DNA from: Medicago truncatula
Taxonomy: Eukaryota > Streptophyta > Magnoliopsida > Fabales > Fabaceae
DNA: 64,000 bases
NCBI RefSeq assembly: GCF_003473485.1
Contig: NC_053046.1
Location: forward strand, 16,564,001-16,628,000
Reading direction: 5' to 3'
Numbering within the stretch: position 1 is the first letter of the stretch; every line of letters starts with the position of its first letter. Positions 1-10,679 of this stretch are shown here, piece by piece. A program made the position numbers and the translations under genes. A model generated the notes under the pieces. It was not told the origin of the DNA. It ran no database searches and saw only the letters and a program-made list of their open reading frames with translations.

Positions 1-942
1 CATGGCCAGCAAAATTCGTTTTATACTAATCCTTGATAATTGATATGATAAATGAGTGTTTTACTTTCTCTTTTTAGGTCATATATACATCCCATTGTAC
101 TTTCTGTTTGTCAACCATTAAACAGATTATTCTTCACTTTCCAGCTCATATACTTTTTTCTCATGTTTAATTACATGCATGCAAAAAAATTAGTTATTAA
201 TAGTAAATAACTATTGAAAGTTGTTTGATTAATGCTGTCACCTAAAAATATACCATAAAATGATTACCTTTCTCGTCCTATTTACAAGAGAAGTTTGAGT
301 CATTTATATATGATTGATGATTTTTTTTTTAGGGAATATATGATTGATGATTGATGTGGCGTCAAATATTTATAAATAATATATATATAAAAAAAAAAAA
401 AAAAAACACATTAACGCCATCTTTATACTATTTTTATATCAGGACATATTTATAGTCTATCACCATATATATTTTTAATAACTATTTTGATGTTTTAATC
501 ATTAACATCAACCTATCCATTAAATTTTTCAAAATAAAATAAAAATAGAACGGAGATAATATTAAAATTTCATACGTTTAAACAGGGCACGCTACCAAAA
601 CAAATACGCAAAATTATCTGTCATAAAGGTCAAGACTATTACTATACAATAAACGTGAATTCGTTCCTTCAAAAAAAAAAAAACGTGAATTTGTCTTTAA
701 TTCGAAGTGTCCCTAGTACTTTATGTTGGTTTTGGGTTTGTTTCGATGTCTTTTGTCTCTGTTGCCCTCTGATAATTGAAGGACAGATGAATAGGACAGA
801 CAAGGTTGTAACTTGTATAAACTAAATCAATTATTAACAATGTTCTTGTGTAAACCCAGACAATTATTCCGGCGTTAACAGATTACTTCAAAGTGCCTTC
901 CCTTTAGAATGATTTATATCCATAAGAGAATACAGCATTGTA
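1..942. other. AT-rich intergenic sequence
   Basis: No gene, RNA or delimited mobile element is recognisable here. The stretch is AT-rich with short poly-A and poly-T runs (for example around 390-410 and 670-682). The last part, about 840-942, directly follows the stop codon of a minus-strand terminal exon, so it may be that gene's 3' UTR. Confidence 0.4.
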
Positions 943-1011
943 TCAACAATTCTCGGATGCATATTTCAGAGCAAGATCCATAGCCTCATTTATGCGTGAT
1001 GCATCCGTACC
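943..1011 (-). CDS. Possible terminal exon of an unrecognised minus-strand gene
   Basis: On the minus strand a good splice acceptor (TTTTCAG, 1012-1018) leads into 22 open codons and a TGA stop at 943-945. The encoded C-terminus reads GTDASRINEAMDLALKYASE and then NC. The polar, helical composition looks protein-like, but I do not recognise the family. No upstream exon is visible. The sequence beyond about 1100 soon passes into a retrotransposon relic, so if this was a gene its 5' part has probably been lost or displaced. A chance open stretch remains possible. Confidence 0.3.
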   Translation of the reverse strand, partial: GTDASRINEAMDLALKYASENC

Positions 1012-1216
1012 CTGAAAATGGGTGGTTCATGCACAAATCAATATGATATCTACCAAACAGCTAGAAAAACAAAATTGATAAACATATTACATTATAATTT
1101 GATGATAGAAATATTCAGGAGATGCTTATGGTTGATGCCATAAGAAATTCAAAATGACAATCTAGCTATCTCTGAAGACTTCATGCAAAAGCATTTCAAA
1201 GTAAACCAGCAAAGCA

Positions 1217-2892
1217 ATGTCTATAAGAACAAGCTGCTACGTAAAAACAAATCCAACCTTGCCTTGGATAATTCTAATTAAGTTATGGATAGTAACTTCC
1301 TTAGTTATTGACTGTGTATTCTTATTATCACTTCATCAAGTATTAAGTCTGATCAACTTAATATTTATGTTTGATAAGCAGGATATCATGGCTGATAACT
1401 AGAGCTGTCAAAACGGGCCGGCCCGTTTAGCCCGAATAAATATAGGGCTTGGGCCTAAAATATTGAGCCTGAATTTTAATAGGGCTTTTTAGCACGGCCC
1501 TTAAAAGCCCAGTACCCGTTAGGGCTAGCCCGAATGGGCCGCGGGTAGCCAGTTAGCCCGCATAACAAAAAAAAATTCTATAAATTATATATATTTTTCA
1601 AATAATTATTTACTTAGTTGATTATCAAAGTAAAAAACAAAAGTGAAAATTCAATGAATTAACACAAATATAAATGTAATATAAAACTATATTTATTCAT
1701 TTCGTTATTTATAGTTTTAAAGATCGAATATATAAATATCTATAACCATAACATATCTAATTTATTTAAAATCATTTTCCTCGTCGTTTTAGTTTACGAC
1801 GTTTGTACGAAAATGATTACAATTTACTTTTGTGCTAGACATTATTTAAACATATTAAAAATATTATTTATAAAAAAATTATAGCAGTGTTTTATAGTAC
1901 TTTTTTAAAATAAAAAAATATATAATTTTTAATACGAACCGGCCCGTTTAGCCCGCGGCCCGTGTAGGGCCGAGCTCGGGTAGTATATTTCAAGCCCGTT
2001 TTGTCAACCGGGCTTTTTGGCCCGGCCCGCTAGGGCCGGCCCGTTTAGGGCCGGGCCGCCCGTTTTGACAGCTCTACTGATAACCAAGGAGGCTTTAATA
2101 TAGCTCAGTTCATGCAACAGCAGCAGGATTTTATGACGCAGTTATTGCTGCAGAATCAACGGTTTATGCAGGATCAAATTCAACAAAGTCATCCCCCTCC
2201 ACCAGAGGATCCTGATAGAGCATTTCACGCCTTCCTCAAAATGAAAACGCCAGTTTACAAAGGAAGTCGGAATCCTATGGAAGCACAATCCTGGTTGTAT
2301 GAGATGACTAAGATATTTGAGTTGGCACATTATTTTGACGAACAAAAGGTCTCATTTGCTTCTCATATGCTGCAAGCGGAAGCTGAAATATGGTGGAAAG
2401 GTGCAAGGGCTTATCTGATCAATGAGGGAACACAATTGAATTGAGAAACTTTCAGTACAACATTCTTGGATAAGTACTTTCCCGAGAGCACTAGGTTGCA
2501 GAAGGAGAATGAGTTTGCTGAGCTTAAGCAAGGAGACTTATCAATGGTAGAGTATGTGAAGAAATTCGAAGACTTAGCACAGTATGCCGAGCAAGCTCAA
2601 TATGCTCCCAACGAACAGTGGAAGATTAAAAGTTTATGAGGGGTTTGAATCTCGAAATTAAGTACAGTTTGGGCATTACTCCAGTAAACTCATATGCTGC
2701 CCTGGTTCATATGAGTTATATGGCTGAAGAGAATTTGAACTTAGTAAGAGCGGAAAGACAGTTGAAGCGGCAACAGATGAAAGAGACTTCCAAGAATTCT
2801 CAACAACTCAAAGTGAAGGCGTCGATCAATAAAGGGAAACAAGTCCAGGCTTCAAGGCCATTCTTTTCTAGCCCACTAGATGTTTCCTTCTA
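1217..2892 (+). pseudogene. Ty3/gypsy-type gag relic, interrupted by a MITE
   Basis: After a glutamine-rich start (FMQQQQDFMTQLLLQNQ), the region 2085-2892 encodes a retrotransposon gag protein of the Retrotrans_gag type. Signs are the DPDRAFHAFLKMKTPVY segment, the WLYEMTKIFE and EIWWKGA motifs, and DKYFPESTRLQKENEF. The frame is broken by an in-frame TGA at 2442-2444 and by a frameshift near 2633. No protease, reverse transcriptase, integrase or LTR is visible, so this is a fragment. The first gag codons (ATG GCT GAT AAC) lie at 1389-1400, left of the inserted 1400-2076 element, and the frame resumes at 2077. The sequence before 1389 may be leader and is not certain to belong. Confidence 0.75.
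1400..2076. mobile_element. hAT-type MITE (677 bp) with 8-bp target duplication
   Basis: The ends are inverted repeats, TAGAGCTGTCAAAACGGGC on the left and its complement GCCCGTTTTGACAGCTCTA on the right. Both are followed inward by GC-rich GGCCCG-type repeats. The element is flanked by a perfect 8-bp direct repeat, CTGATAAC (1392-1399 and 2077-2084). TIRs together with an 8-bp duplication are diagnostic of the hAT superfamily. The AT-rich interior has no transposase, so the element is non-autonomous. It sits within the first codons of the gag relic, so it inserted after that element. Confidence 0.9.
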
Positions 2893-3091
2893 GGTGTGAT
2901 TATTTGTTTGTGGTAGTTGAGAAGAATGGCACCTATGTATGGGATGTAGGACTTGCCTCTGATTGTATTATTCTAATGTAACAGTATGTTTCAATGTAGC
3001 TATATCAGTTTGTGTTATTTTGTCTTTGTGAATAAGTTTGTTTAAACTGCAATGCATAAAACCAAATATAACTTAGTTTCACATATTTCAG
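2893..3091. other. Intergenic sequence between gag relic and displaced RRM exon
   Basis: About 200 bases with no recognisable coding content. It ends in a pyrimidine-containing acceptor (ATATTTCAG) for the exon that begins at 3092, so it resembles intron sequence of the BPA1-like gene joined to the gag relic. Confidence 0.3.
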
Positions 3092-3154
3092 GAATTAACA
3101 ATAGTCAACCTGTCAGTTAATATAACTTTGGATCCTGATTACCAGCTTCCACCT
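3092..3154 (+). pseudogene. Displaced exon 4 of a BPA1-like RRM gene
   Basis: A 63-nt exon with a proper acceptor (TTTCAG) and donor (GTGAGC) encodes TIVNLSVNITLDPDYQLPP. This matches the part of BPA1/BPL proteins (binding partners of ACD11) that directly follows the RRM segment ending TAVLLS. It is in phase 0, exactly what exon 3 of the broken gene at 7364-7439 requires. That exon lies on the other strand about 4.2 kb away. This is the only copy of exon 4 in the window. It now lies just outside the left arm of the large palindrome, in the opposite orientation to exons 1-3. Confidence 0.7.
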
Positions 3155-3204
3155 GTGAGCCTGTCTTAGACCCTCTATAATTTTTATTGATAATGCTACT
3201 GAAT

Positions 3205-4881
3205 TAAGCCTTACTAATTCCATTCATTGATCTGCATGGTAATTGTTATAATTTCATATGATGAATGCAGGAAGTACTTCTTCCTGAAAAAAAGAAATTT
3301 GATTCTTCTCACGGTATGGCTTGTCCATTAAGACTAAGAATTATTTACCTTAATATTTATATTCGCTAAAAGAAGAGAATGCAGTAATCTATTTAAACAA
3401 CCTTCACAAGTATCAATTATCATTGGTGCACGTGGTCTAAAAGCAAGTTGTTACCCTTATAACTGTAGAATAAGATTAGTAACCATTGTTTATCTGTTCT
3501 TTTTTCATTCATACAGGTACGATGGAGCAAATAGAATCTATGAGTCTGTTGATGTACGCCATGAGGTCATGAAAAATAATGTCTCTCGACGTCGGTACGA
3601 AAAGAACCGGAGTCGCGTCCAATGATCCACGGTTGATTACGCAACCACTGCCTCGTATATATGGGTATAATTTCTGGACCAAATTCGATTTGGAATCTAT
3701 TAATATATTGCTAAGTTTGATTTGGAATCAATTAATATTCTGATCTCATTCATTCAATGCAATAAAATAAGGACAAGTGGTCCGATTCATTATCAACTAA
3801 TCTATTCCCTCCGTTCCTACATCTACGGATCTATTTGACTAAAAAACTTATCCCTAAATATAAATCCATTTTCAATCAAATTAATAGGTGCATTTATTAT
3901 TTTGTGGCTGATAGTTTGTTTTGCTGTTTGTATGTTAGTGGTTTTGTATTTGAGAGGATTTTTCATGCATGCATGTGTATTGTGTTAATACTAAACCACA
4001 TTTAAATGGTCTTAGCATTTCTGTCTGTTTCCAAAATTATCTCTATTTCTTAACAGAAAAATTAATTATTCTTACTAGACAATTAAATATTAGATAATCA
4101 TGTAGTTTATTAGACTTCACCGGCCAACTTAACTTGTTTCTATAATTTATTTCTCCTTCTTGTGTTTTGTCTCATTTGTCTCTCTAAAATAAAACTCTTC
4201 TTTTTAATATGCAAAAGAATTCATTTTTTACGGTTCTAATCTATTTCAACACCGGAGAATAATTAAATTTACCCTCTTTGTTTTTTAGCTTAATTAAGAT
4301 GGAGGAAAGGTACAAGACATTTTGCAAAAATCCATTTGTTTTACAAAAGGAGAAAGGGCATGAGCTCCTAAGGTGTACTACGACCATCGCTGAAGAAATG
4401 AACTTTATGGTATTTGAAGTGTTAATTATGTGGTTTTTCTGTCATGTTTATTTTTGTTTGTTTCAGTTATTTTCTGTCAATTAATGGTTCCTACATTTTA
4501 ATTTAATAATTTGTGTACAGGTAGGCACATGACAATCAGGCCTCATGCATGCTAATTGGTCTCCCGGATGGATTCCCTTGTAAAAATTTACGCGTTTTTT
4601 TTTCTAGCTGTTTTAAATTTGGCTGATAGGAATACTGTATTGTCTAATACACAGATCTTTTTACGTTTATTTAGTAAACAGCAAGAAAAATTGAATCTAT
4701 GGTCAAGGACCTACCGCTACCGGTATCATACGTATACCATATGCTTATGAGGATGAAGTTGGATCTACACAAGCTGCTCGGTGATTGATCAAATATGCGA
4801 GTAAAGTGATACAGGATCGTGAAGGGGTCATTGACTTTCACTCAGCTGTGTATACTGTGGCGGTAAGCTTTGCATGTGTTG
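3205..4881 (+). repeat. Left arm of a 3.4-kb inverted repeat (palindrome)
   Basis: This 1677-bp arm is the reverse complement, with scattered substitutions and small indels, of 4919-6585. A 37-bp spacer (4882-4918) separates the two. The arm carries an exon-like segment (3271-3313) with acceptor ATGCAG and donor GTATGG encoding EVLLPEKKKFDSSH, which continues the displaced BPA1-like exon 4. It also carries a later acceptor at 3516-3517. Near the spacer, 4790-4863 reads KYASKVIQDREGVIDFHSAV before a GTAAG donor. In this arm the reading frame after 3518 closes quickly at a TGA that the right arm lacks. Confidence 0.9.
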
Positions 4882-4918
4882 ATTTTTCTCTACTTATCAT
4901 GTTTGATAATGTAATTCA

Positions 4919-6585
4919 CAACACATGCAAAGCTTACCGCCACAGTATACGCAGCTGAGTGAAAGTCAATGGCCCTTTCACGGTTATGTATCACTTTACT
5001 CGCATATTTGATCAATCACCGAACAGCTTGTGTAGACCCAACTTTCATCCTCATAACCATATGGTATACGTATGATACCGATAGCGGCTATGTCCTTGAC
5101 CATAGATTCAATTTTTCTCACTGTTTCCTAAATAAACATAAAAAACTCTGTGTATTAGACAATACAGTATTCCTGTCAGCCAAATTTAAAACCGCTAGAA
5201 AAAAAAAAACGCGTAAATTTTTACAAGGGAATCCATCCGGGAGACCAATTAGCATGCATGAGGCCTGATTGTCATGTGTCTGCCTATACACAAATTATTA
5301 AATTAAAATGTAGGAACCATTAATTGACAGAAAATAACTGAAACAAACAAAAATAATGACAGAAAAGTCATATAATTAACACTTCAAATATCATATTTCT
5401 TCAGCGATGGCTGTAGAACACCTTAGCAGCTCATGTCATTTCTCATTTTGTAAAGCAAATGGATTTTTGCAAAGTGTCTTGTACCTTTCCTCCATCTTAA
5501 TTAAGCTAAAAAACAAATAAGGGTAAATTTAATTATCCTCCGGTGTTGAATTAGATTATAACCGTAAAAAATGATTTTTTTTGCATATTAAAAGGAAGAG
5601 TTTTATTTTAAAGAGAAATGAGACAAAACACAAGAAAGAGAAATAAATTATAGAAACAAGTTAAGCGGACCGGTGAAGTCTAATAAACTACATAATTATC
5701 TAATATTTAATTGTCTAGTAAGATAATTAATTTTTCTATTAAGAAATAGAGATAATTTTGGAAACAGACAGAAATGCTATGACCATTTAAATGTGGTTTA
5801 ATATTAACACAATACACATGCATGCATGAAAAAGTCTCAAATACAAAACCACTAACATACAAACAACAAAACAAACTAACAGCCACAAAATAATAAATGC
5901 ATCTATTAATTTAATTGAAAAGGGGTTTACATTTAGGGACAATTTTTTTAGTCAAATAGTTTTGTAGATGTAGGAACGGAGGGAATAGATTAGTTGATAA
6001 TGAGTCGGACCACTTGTCCTTATTTTATTGCATTGAATAAATGGGATCAGAATATTAATTGATTCCAAATCAAATATAGCAATATATTAATAGATTCTAA
6101 ATCGAATTTGGTCTAGAAATTATACTCATATATACGAGGCAGTGGCTGCGTAATCAACCGTGGATCATGGAACGCGACTCCGGTTCTTTTCGTATCGACG
6201 TCGAGAGACATTATTTTTCCTAACCTCATGGCGTACGTCAACAGACTCATAGAATCTATTTGCACCATCGTACCTGAATGAAAAAAGAAGAACAGATAAA
6301 CAACGGTTACTAATCTTATTCTACAGTTATAATGGTAACAACTTGCTTTTAGACCACGTGAACCAATGATAAGTGATACATGTGAAGGTTGTTTTAATAG
6401 ATTACTGCATTCTCTTCTTTTAGTGAATATAAACTATTAAGGTAAATAATTCTTAGTCTAAATGGACAAGTCATACTGTGAGAAGAATCAAATCTCTGTT
6501 TTTCAGGAAGAAGTACTTCCTGCATTCATCATATGAAATTATAACAATTACCATGCATATCAATGAATGGAATTAGTAAGGCTTA
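4919..6585 (-). repeat. Right arm of the 3.4-kb inverted repeat
   Basis: This 1667-bp arm mirrors 3205-4881. On the minus strand it is in the same orientation as BPA1-like exons 1-3 (7364-8658). It contains the matching exon 5 copy (6477-6519, EVLLPEKQRFDSSH). After the acceptor at 6274-6276, a 161-nt segment (6113-6273) stays open and includes KRTGVAFHDPRLITQPLPRI before a TAG. I do not recognise that protein. A transcript crossing both arms would fold into a very long hairpin. Confidence 0.9.
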
Positions 6586-7363
6586 GCAAAAATAAGAGTA
6601 TCAGTCATGTGTGACATCATGATTAGCAAAAATAATTATTTTTTTATGTAACCCGTTAATACTGCATTGTGTTTCCAAAAGGCTGAATATTTCAAGTCAA
6701 TGTAATCTGTTATGGAACATGACCCAATCCTGTAGTTTTACCTTGAACTCTATATAGTGATTTATGAAAACAATAATGACAAATTAGACGGTTCTAAGTT
6801 GTTAAAATGAATTGAAGATAATACTAATATGGGTCATGCTAACTTGTGGGCACAAGTTAAGGAGCTAAAAAAGCAAATTAAAAGACAAATTTTGCCTTGA
6901 AAAGATAAATTTTGAAGATATTGAATACACAATTTCAAATAAAACACTTCTATATTTAGTTTCTTAACTTACAAATTAGCATTTCCCTACTAATATATAC
7001 TCCTCCGGGCACAAATTACATGACATTTTAACAAAAGCAAAAATTTTAATATTAAGTGACATTTAATTTATTTTTTTTCATTAAAACATTAAATATTTTA
7101 TTCAGTTTCCCCCAAAAAAACAAATATAACGTGTTTGTACCAAAAAAATTAAAATATATATAACGTGCATCAGTCCCTTTTATACTCCAATATGCATCAA
7201 TGACTATAGTTAATATTCCAATAGTTAACAAATATAATTTACTAAAATTGTTATTATTTATAATAATTAACTTATTAATTATCTTTTAAAATTCTTGCGA
7301 AAAACCCTTAAATGTCACTTAATTTGGGGAGGATAGCATATTAAGTAATGGTAAGTGAAGTAC
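6586..7363. other. AT-rich interval without BPA1 exon 4
   Basis: This interval separates the right palindrome arm from exon 3 of the BPA1-like gene. If the gene were intact, exon 4 should lie here on the minus strand, but no such exon is visible. The sequence is AT-rich, with short open stretches only. Confidence 0.5.
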
Positions 7364-8658
7364 CGATAGCAACACTGCAGTCTCAGCTCCATGTGTATCC
7401 TTGAAGGTAACATACGCAGTTTGCGATCCTTCATCATGACTATATCAATATAGAAATTAGGAATTGTTATATAACAAAGTTTATAAACGAAAGGACTATA
7501 AGAGAAGTGGCTGTACAAAACCAAGTGCATTAACTGACCTCCGTAGTTCAACATATGCAATGTCCCCACAAAAAGTGAAGAACTCCAGAATGTCCCGCTT
7601 TGCTGCTCCCAAGGAAACATTGATGACTTTAACGGTTTTTATCTGGAAAATAAAAAAGAATGCAACAATTAAAAGTCTAAAACCATGAGTACCTACCTAC
7701 ATTCAAATCATATTACTCATCTATACCGACTATTAAAGCAAAATGCCCATATAGTATTTCTTGTCGGTACACTATAATGGCATCAACAATTGCTTCTCAC
7801 AACTACTACTTATAAATTTATAAAATCACAGGTAAACAAGGACAAGAAAAGACGACGCCAAGTTAAAAGAATCATAAGGTAGTTGAGAAATAGAAGTGAG
7901 CGTGTGTGTGCGCGCACATGCGTGTTCCTTTTAAAAACAGGAGCAAGTTGAAAGAGATTATCGATATCATATCATCATCATAGGCATAAAACTATTCCAC
8001 AATCAGACACGTGGCTATGTGATATTGCAATGACTAAAACCTAAGCTACAAAGCAATAACGTAAGACTAAAGAGACCACCATACTTAATAACTAAAGAAC
8101 CTAAGCTACAAAGCAATAAAACTTAAAAAGAGAACGTAACAGAACCAATAATACAACATTATCCTTAAAAGGGTTTGATTCCACCCTCGTGTTGTGATAG
8201 CTAGCTTTTAAGGGCGAGTTCTCTAAACGCTTGAATACCTATCGGTGAGGCAAGTGCAAATACAATTATATAATTTGCCTCCCTTTAAATGTCCAGAGAA
8301 GGTTCTGTTGTGTATCCCCAACATGCAAATTTAGCCAGGGACCAAACTGAACCACACAACCTTACAAAAAGTTTTAAGATCGTGAAGCATTTCATATCAG
8401 TGTCATATTCCGAATTTTATAAACAACCTATGAACAGTTACACTATCCCATTCACATAATCAAAAACGGTACCAAAGAAATTAAAGAAAACGCCAAAAAA
8501 AATTACTCAATCAAACATGATAAAAATAGAACTAAAACCAAGAAAACCGTAGCAGATTTAAATAGTTCCCAATTCAAAACGTATGCATCAGAAATCTTAA
8601 CCTAACGAAAAAAATACATTCCCGAATGCGAATTCACAGAGAGAGAACTCACCGACAT
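7364..8658 (-). pseudogene. BPA1-like RRM protein gene, exons 1-3 only (broken)
   Basis: The exons are 8653-8658 (ATG TCG), 7539-7642 and 7364-7439, joined by GT-AG introns with compatible phases. They encode MSIKTVKVINVSLGAAKRDI, then EFFTFCGDIAYVELRR, then SHDEGSQTAYVTFKDTHGAE and TAVLLS. This is the N-terminal RNA-recognition motif of the BPA1/BPL family, partners of the ceramide transfer protein ACD11 in plant cell-death control. Exon 4 should follow but is missing from this strand; it lies at 3092-3154 in the opposite orientation. Exon 5 is present in the right palindrome arm (6477-6519). The missing exon shows rearrangement, so a normal protein is unlikely. The large first intron (7643-8652) includes a direct repeat of about 25 bp (near 8039 and 8101). 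Confidence 0.75.
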
Positions 8659-10679
8659 CGGAAGGATTGTGTGGTGATCGGAAAGCGTTAAGATGGAAAG
8701 AAGAAAGTGAATTGGGTTGAGCGAGAAGTTGTGGTGTGATGGAGAGAAGTAGAAGATTTAAGAGGGTCTAAAACCCTAAACAATCAATGAAATACTGTTT
8801 GTATATGGAAGAAGATTTAAGAGGGGTTGATTGCACAAGTCAAGCGTGTGAGTACCAGGGGTTGATTTGCACATTTCAGTTATTTCTAATAATAGATTAT
8901 AGAAGTGAATTAGATGATATATTATAAGATGGTGAAAGAAAAGAAGAACCATAGATTTTGTAGAATTGTGGTTCTGTTTTTTTTTTTTTACAAAAGGATT
9001 GTGGTTATGTTGTGCTCATATAAATTTCAATTTTTTTTTAATTTAAAATGAGCATATGTAGAAAGATGGTTAACATAATGAAGAATGTAGGAGGATTGGA
9101 GGTTATGTGGTTAAGTGGGAGGATTGTAGGTTATAATGCTCAATATTATTATTTTTAATTTAATTAATAGACTATAGAATTGAGTGAAAGAACACAAGGG
9201 TAGGTGGGAGAACTCGTTCTATTAACTTTTGTTTGGAAGAACTCAATTTTAAGTGAAGTTGTTCTTTAGTTTGTGAAATGAACATGCCGAGGTCTATCCA
9301 CATATGTTAAAGTTAAACATCAACACAATTTATTTGAACTACTATATGAATTCAATATGCAAGAAAAAGTTGCATTCACCCTTTGCAAATTGCTATTGAA
9401 CATCAAACTACTTAATTAATTAAATTAAGAAAAAGTAAAAAACCATTCACAATTGAATCATAGCACACTCTTAAATTAAGAAAAAGTACAGAGGTGATAT
9501 CATAAACAACTAAGTATTGTTTAACAAATTAAAAAATAGAATTGAATTAAGAAATTTAAGAAAGTAAAAAAATTGCATAAAAATCTAGATATTAAGATTG
9601 AATACATTGCTAAACTTTCCTGTCCATTATTACCTCAAATATAAAGAAGAGAGAAATGAAAAGAGAATGACATTTTTTTACTCTAAGAAAGAAAAGAGAA
9701 GGAAATAAGAAAAAAAGAAAGAGAGTAAATTAACTTGCAAACTGTTGTAGTGGCTACAGGTTGCATACTTATTAACATATTCTAACATACCCCGAGCTTT
9801 TGAAATGAAAAGAGAATGAAATATTTTTATGGAAAAAAGTGAAGGAGAATGAAATTCTAACAAAGAAAGAGAGTAAAAAGTTTGTGGGTTATACTTATGA
9901 ATATATATACTGTTGTTGAAGATTAGAAGGCTTATCGGAAGAGAATTAACAGAGCAAAGACTCAAGTTGAGCTAGTAGAAGAAAGAGGGTTGAAACCCAC
10001 GGAGCTTGAAGTCCCAATCATCTTCGTCAATTCTTTTGTTTTCATCAAAGAAATAAGGTGGCTTTCCTAAATTAAGCTTGAATTTGTTGTTTAATAGTAA
10101 TGGGTTTGTGACAGTGCATGATGAGGAAATTATGCACTGTACATAGTCCATTTTCTATTTCTTTTGTAATCACCATGAAACTGTGTATTTCCAAATATAT
10201 GATTAACTGGACGTTATACGATACCACGTTCAAATGCTCTCATAAAGTATCAAAATTAGATCAAGATACTATTTGTACAAGTTCACGAGTAATAATCCTA
10301 ATATTTAAACAGAAAATGATATAGTTGAAGAAATTAAACAATCAATAAACCATAACACAAACCCAATTTAAATATACAATAATTGAATGAAAAATATTAG
10401 AGAGGAATAGGAGGGACTAGGGAGAAACTGATGAGGCACATGTAGGTATCAAGTTATGACAGTGAATGTGATTCAACAAAGGAAACATAATGGTTATGAG
10501 CTCTGGCAGAATTATTGATCAAATTATTATATTTTTCATGTAGGATTATGAGTGATATAAGAAATGTGGGGTGCAAAAAATGATATATTTCTCCATATTA
10601 ATCATAAGTGTAGGTACGGAGTTTTGGAGAATTTGAGAAACACTATAATAGCAACAAACTAACCTTTACATCAATTGAC
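8659..10679. other. Promoter/5' UTR of the RRM gene and intergenic sequence
   Basis: 8659-8770 is purine-rich on the plus strand and probably includes the 5' UTR of the BPA1-like gene. The rest is AT-rich and shows no delimited element. A stretch at about 9905-10070 (+) is open for some 55 codons without an ATG, but it has no recognisable homology and I do not annotate it as coding. Confidence 0.35.

Noticed and set aside
9905..10070. Plus-strand exon (VEERGLKPTELEVP region)
   Set aside because: Open for about 55 codons but without ATG, convincing acceptor or recognisable homology.
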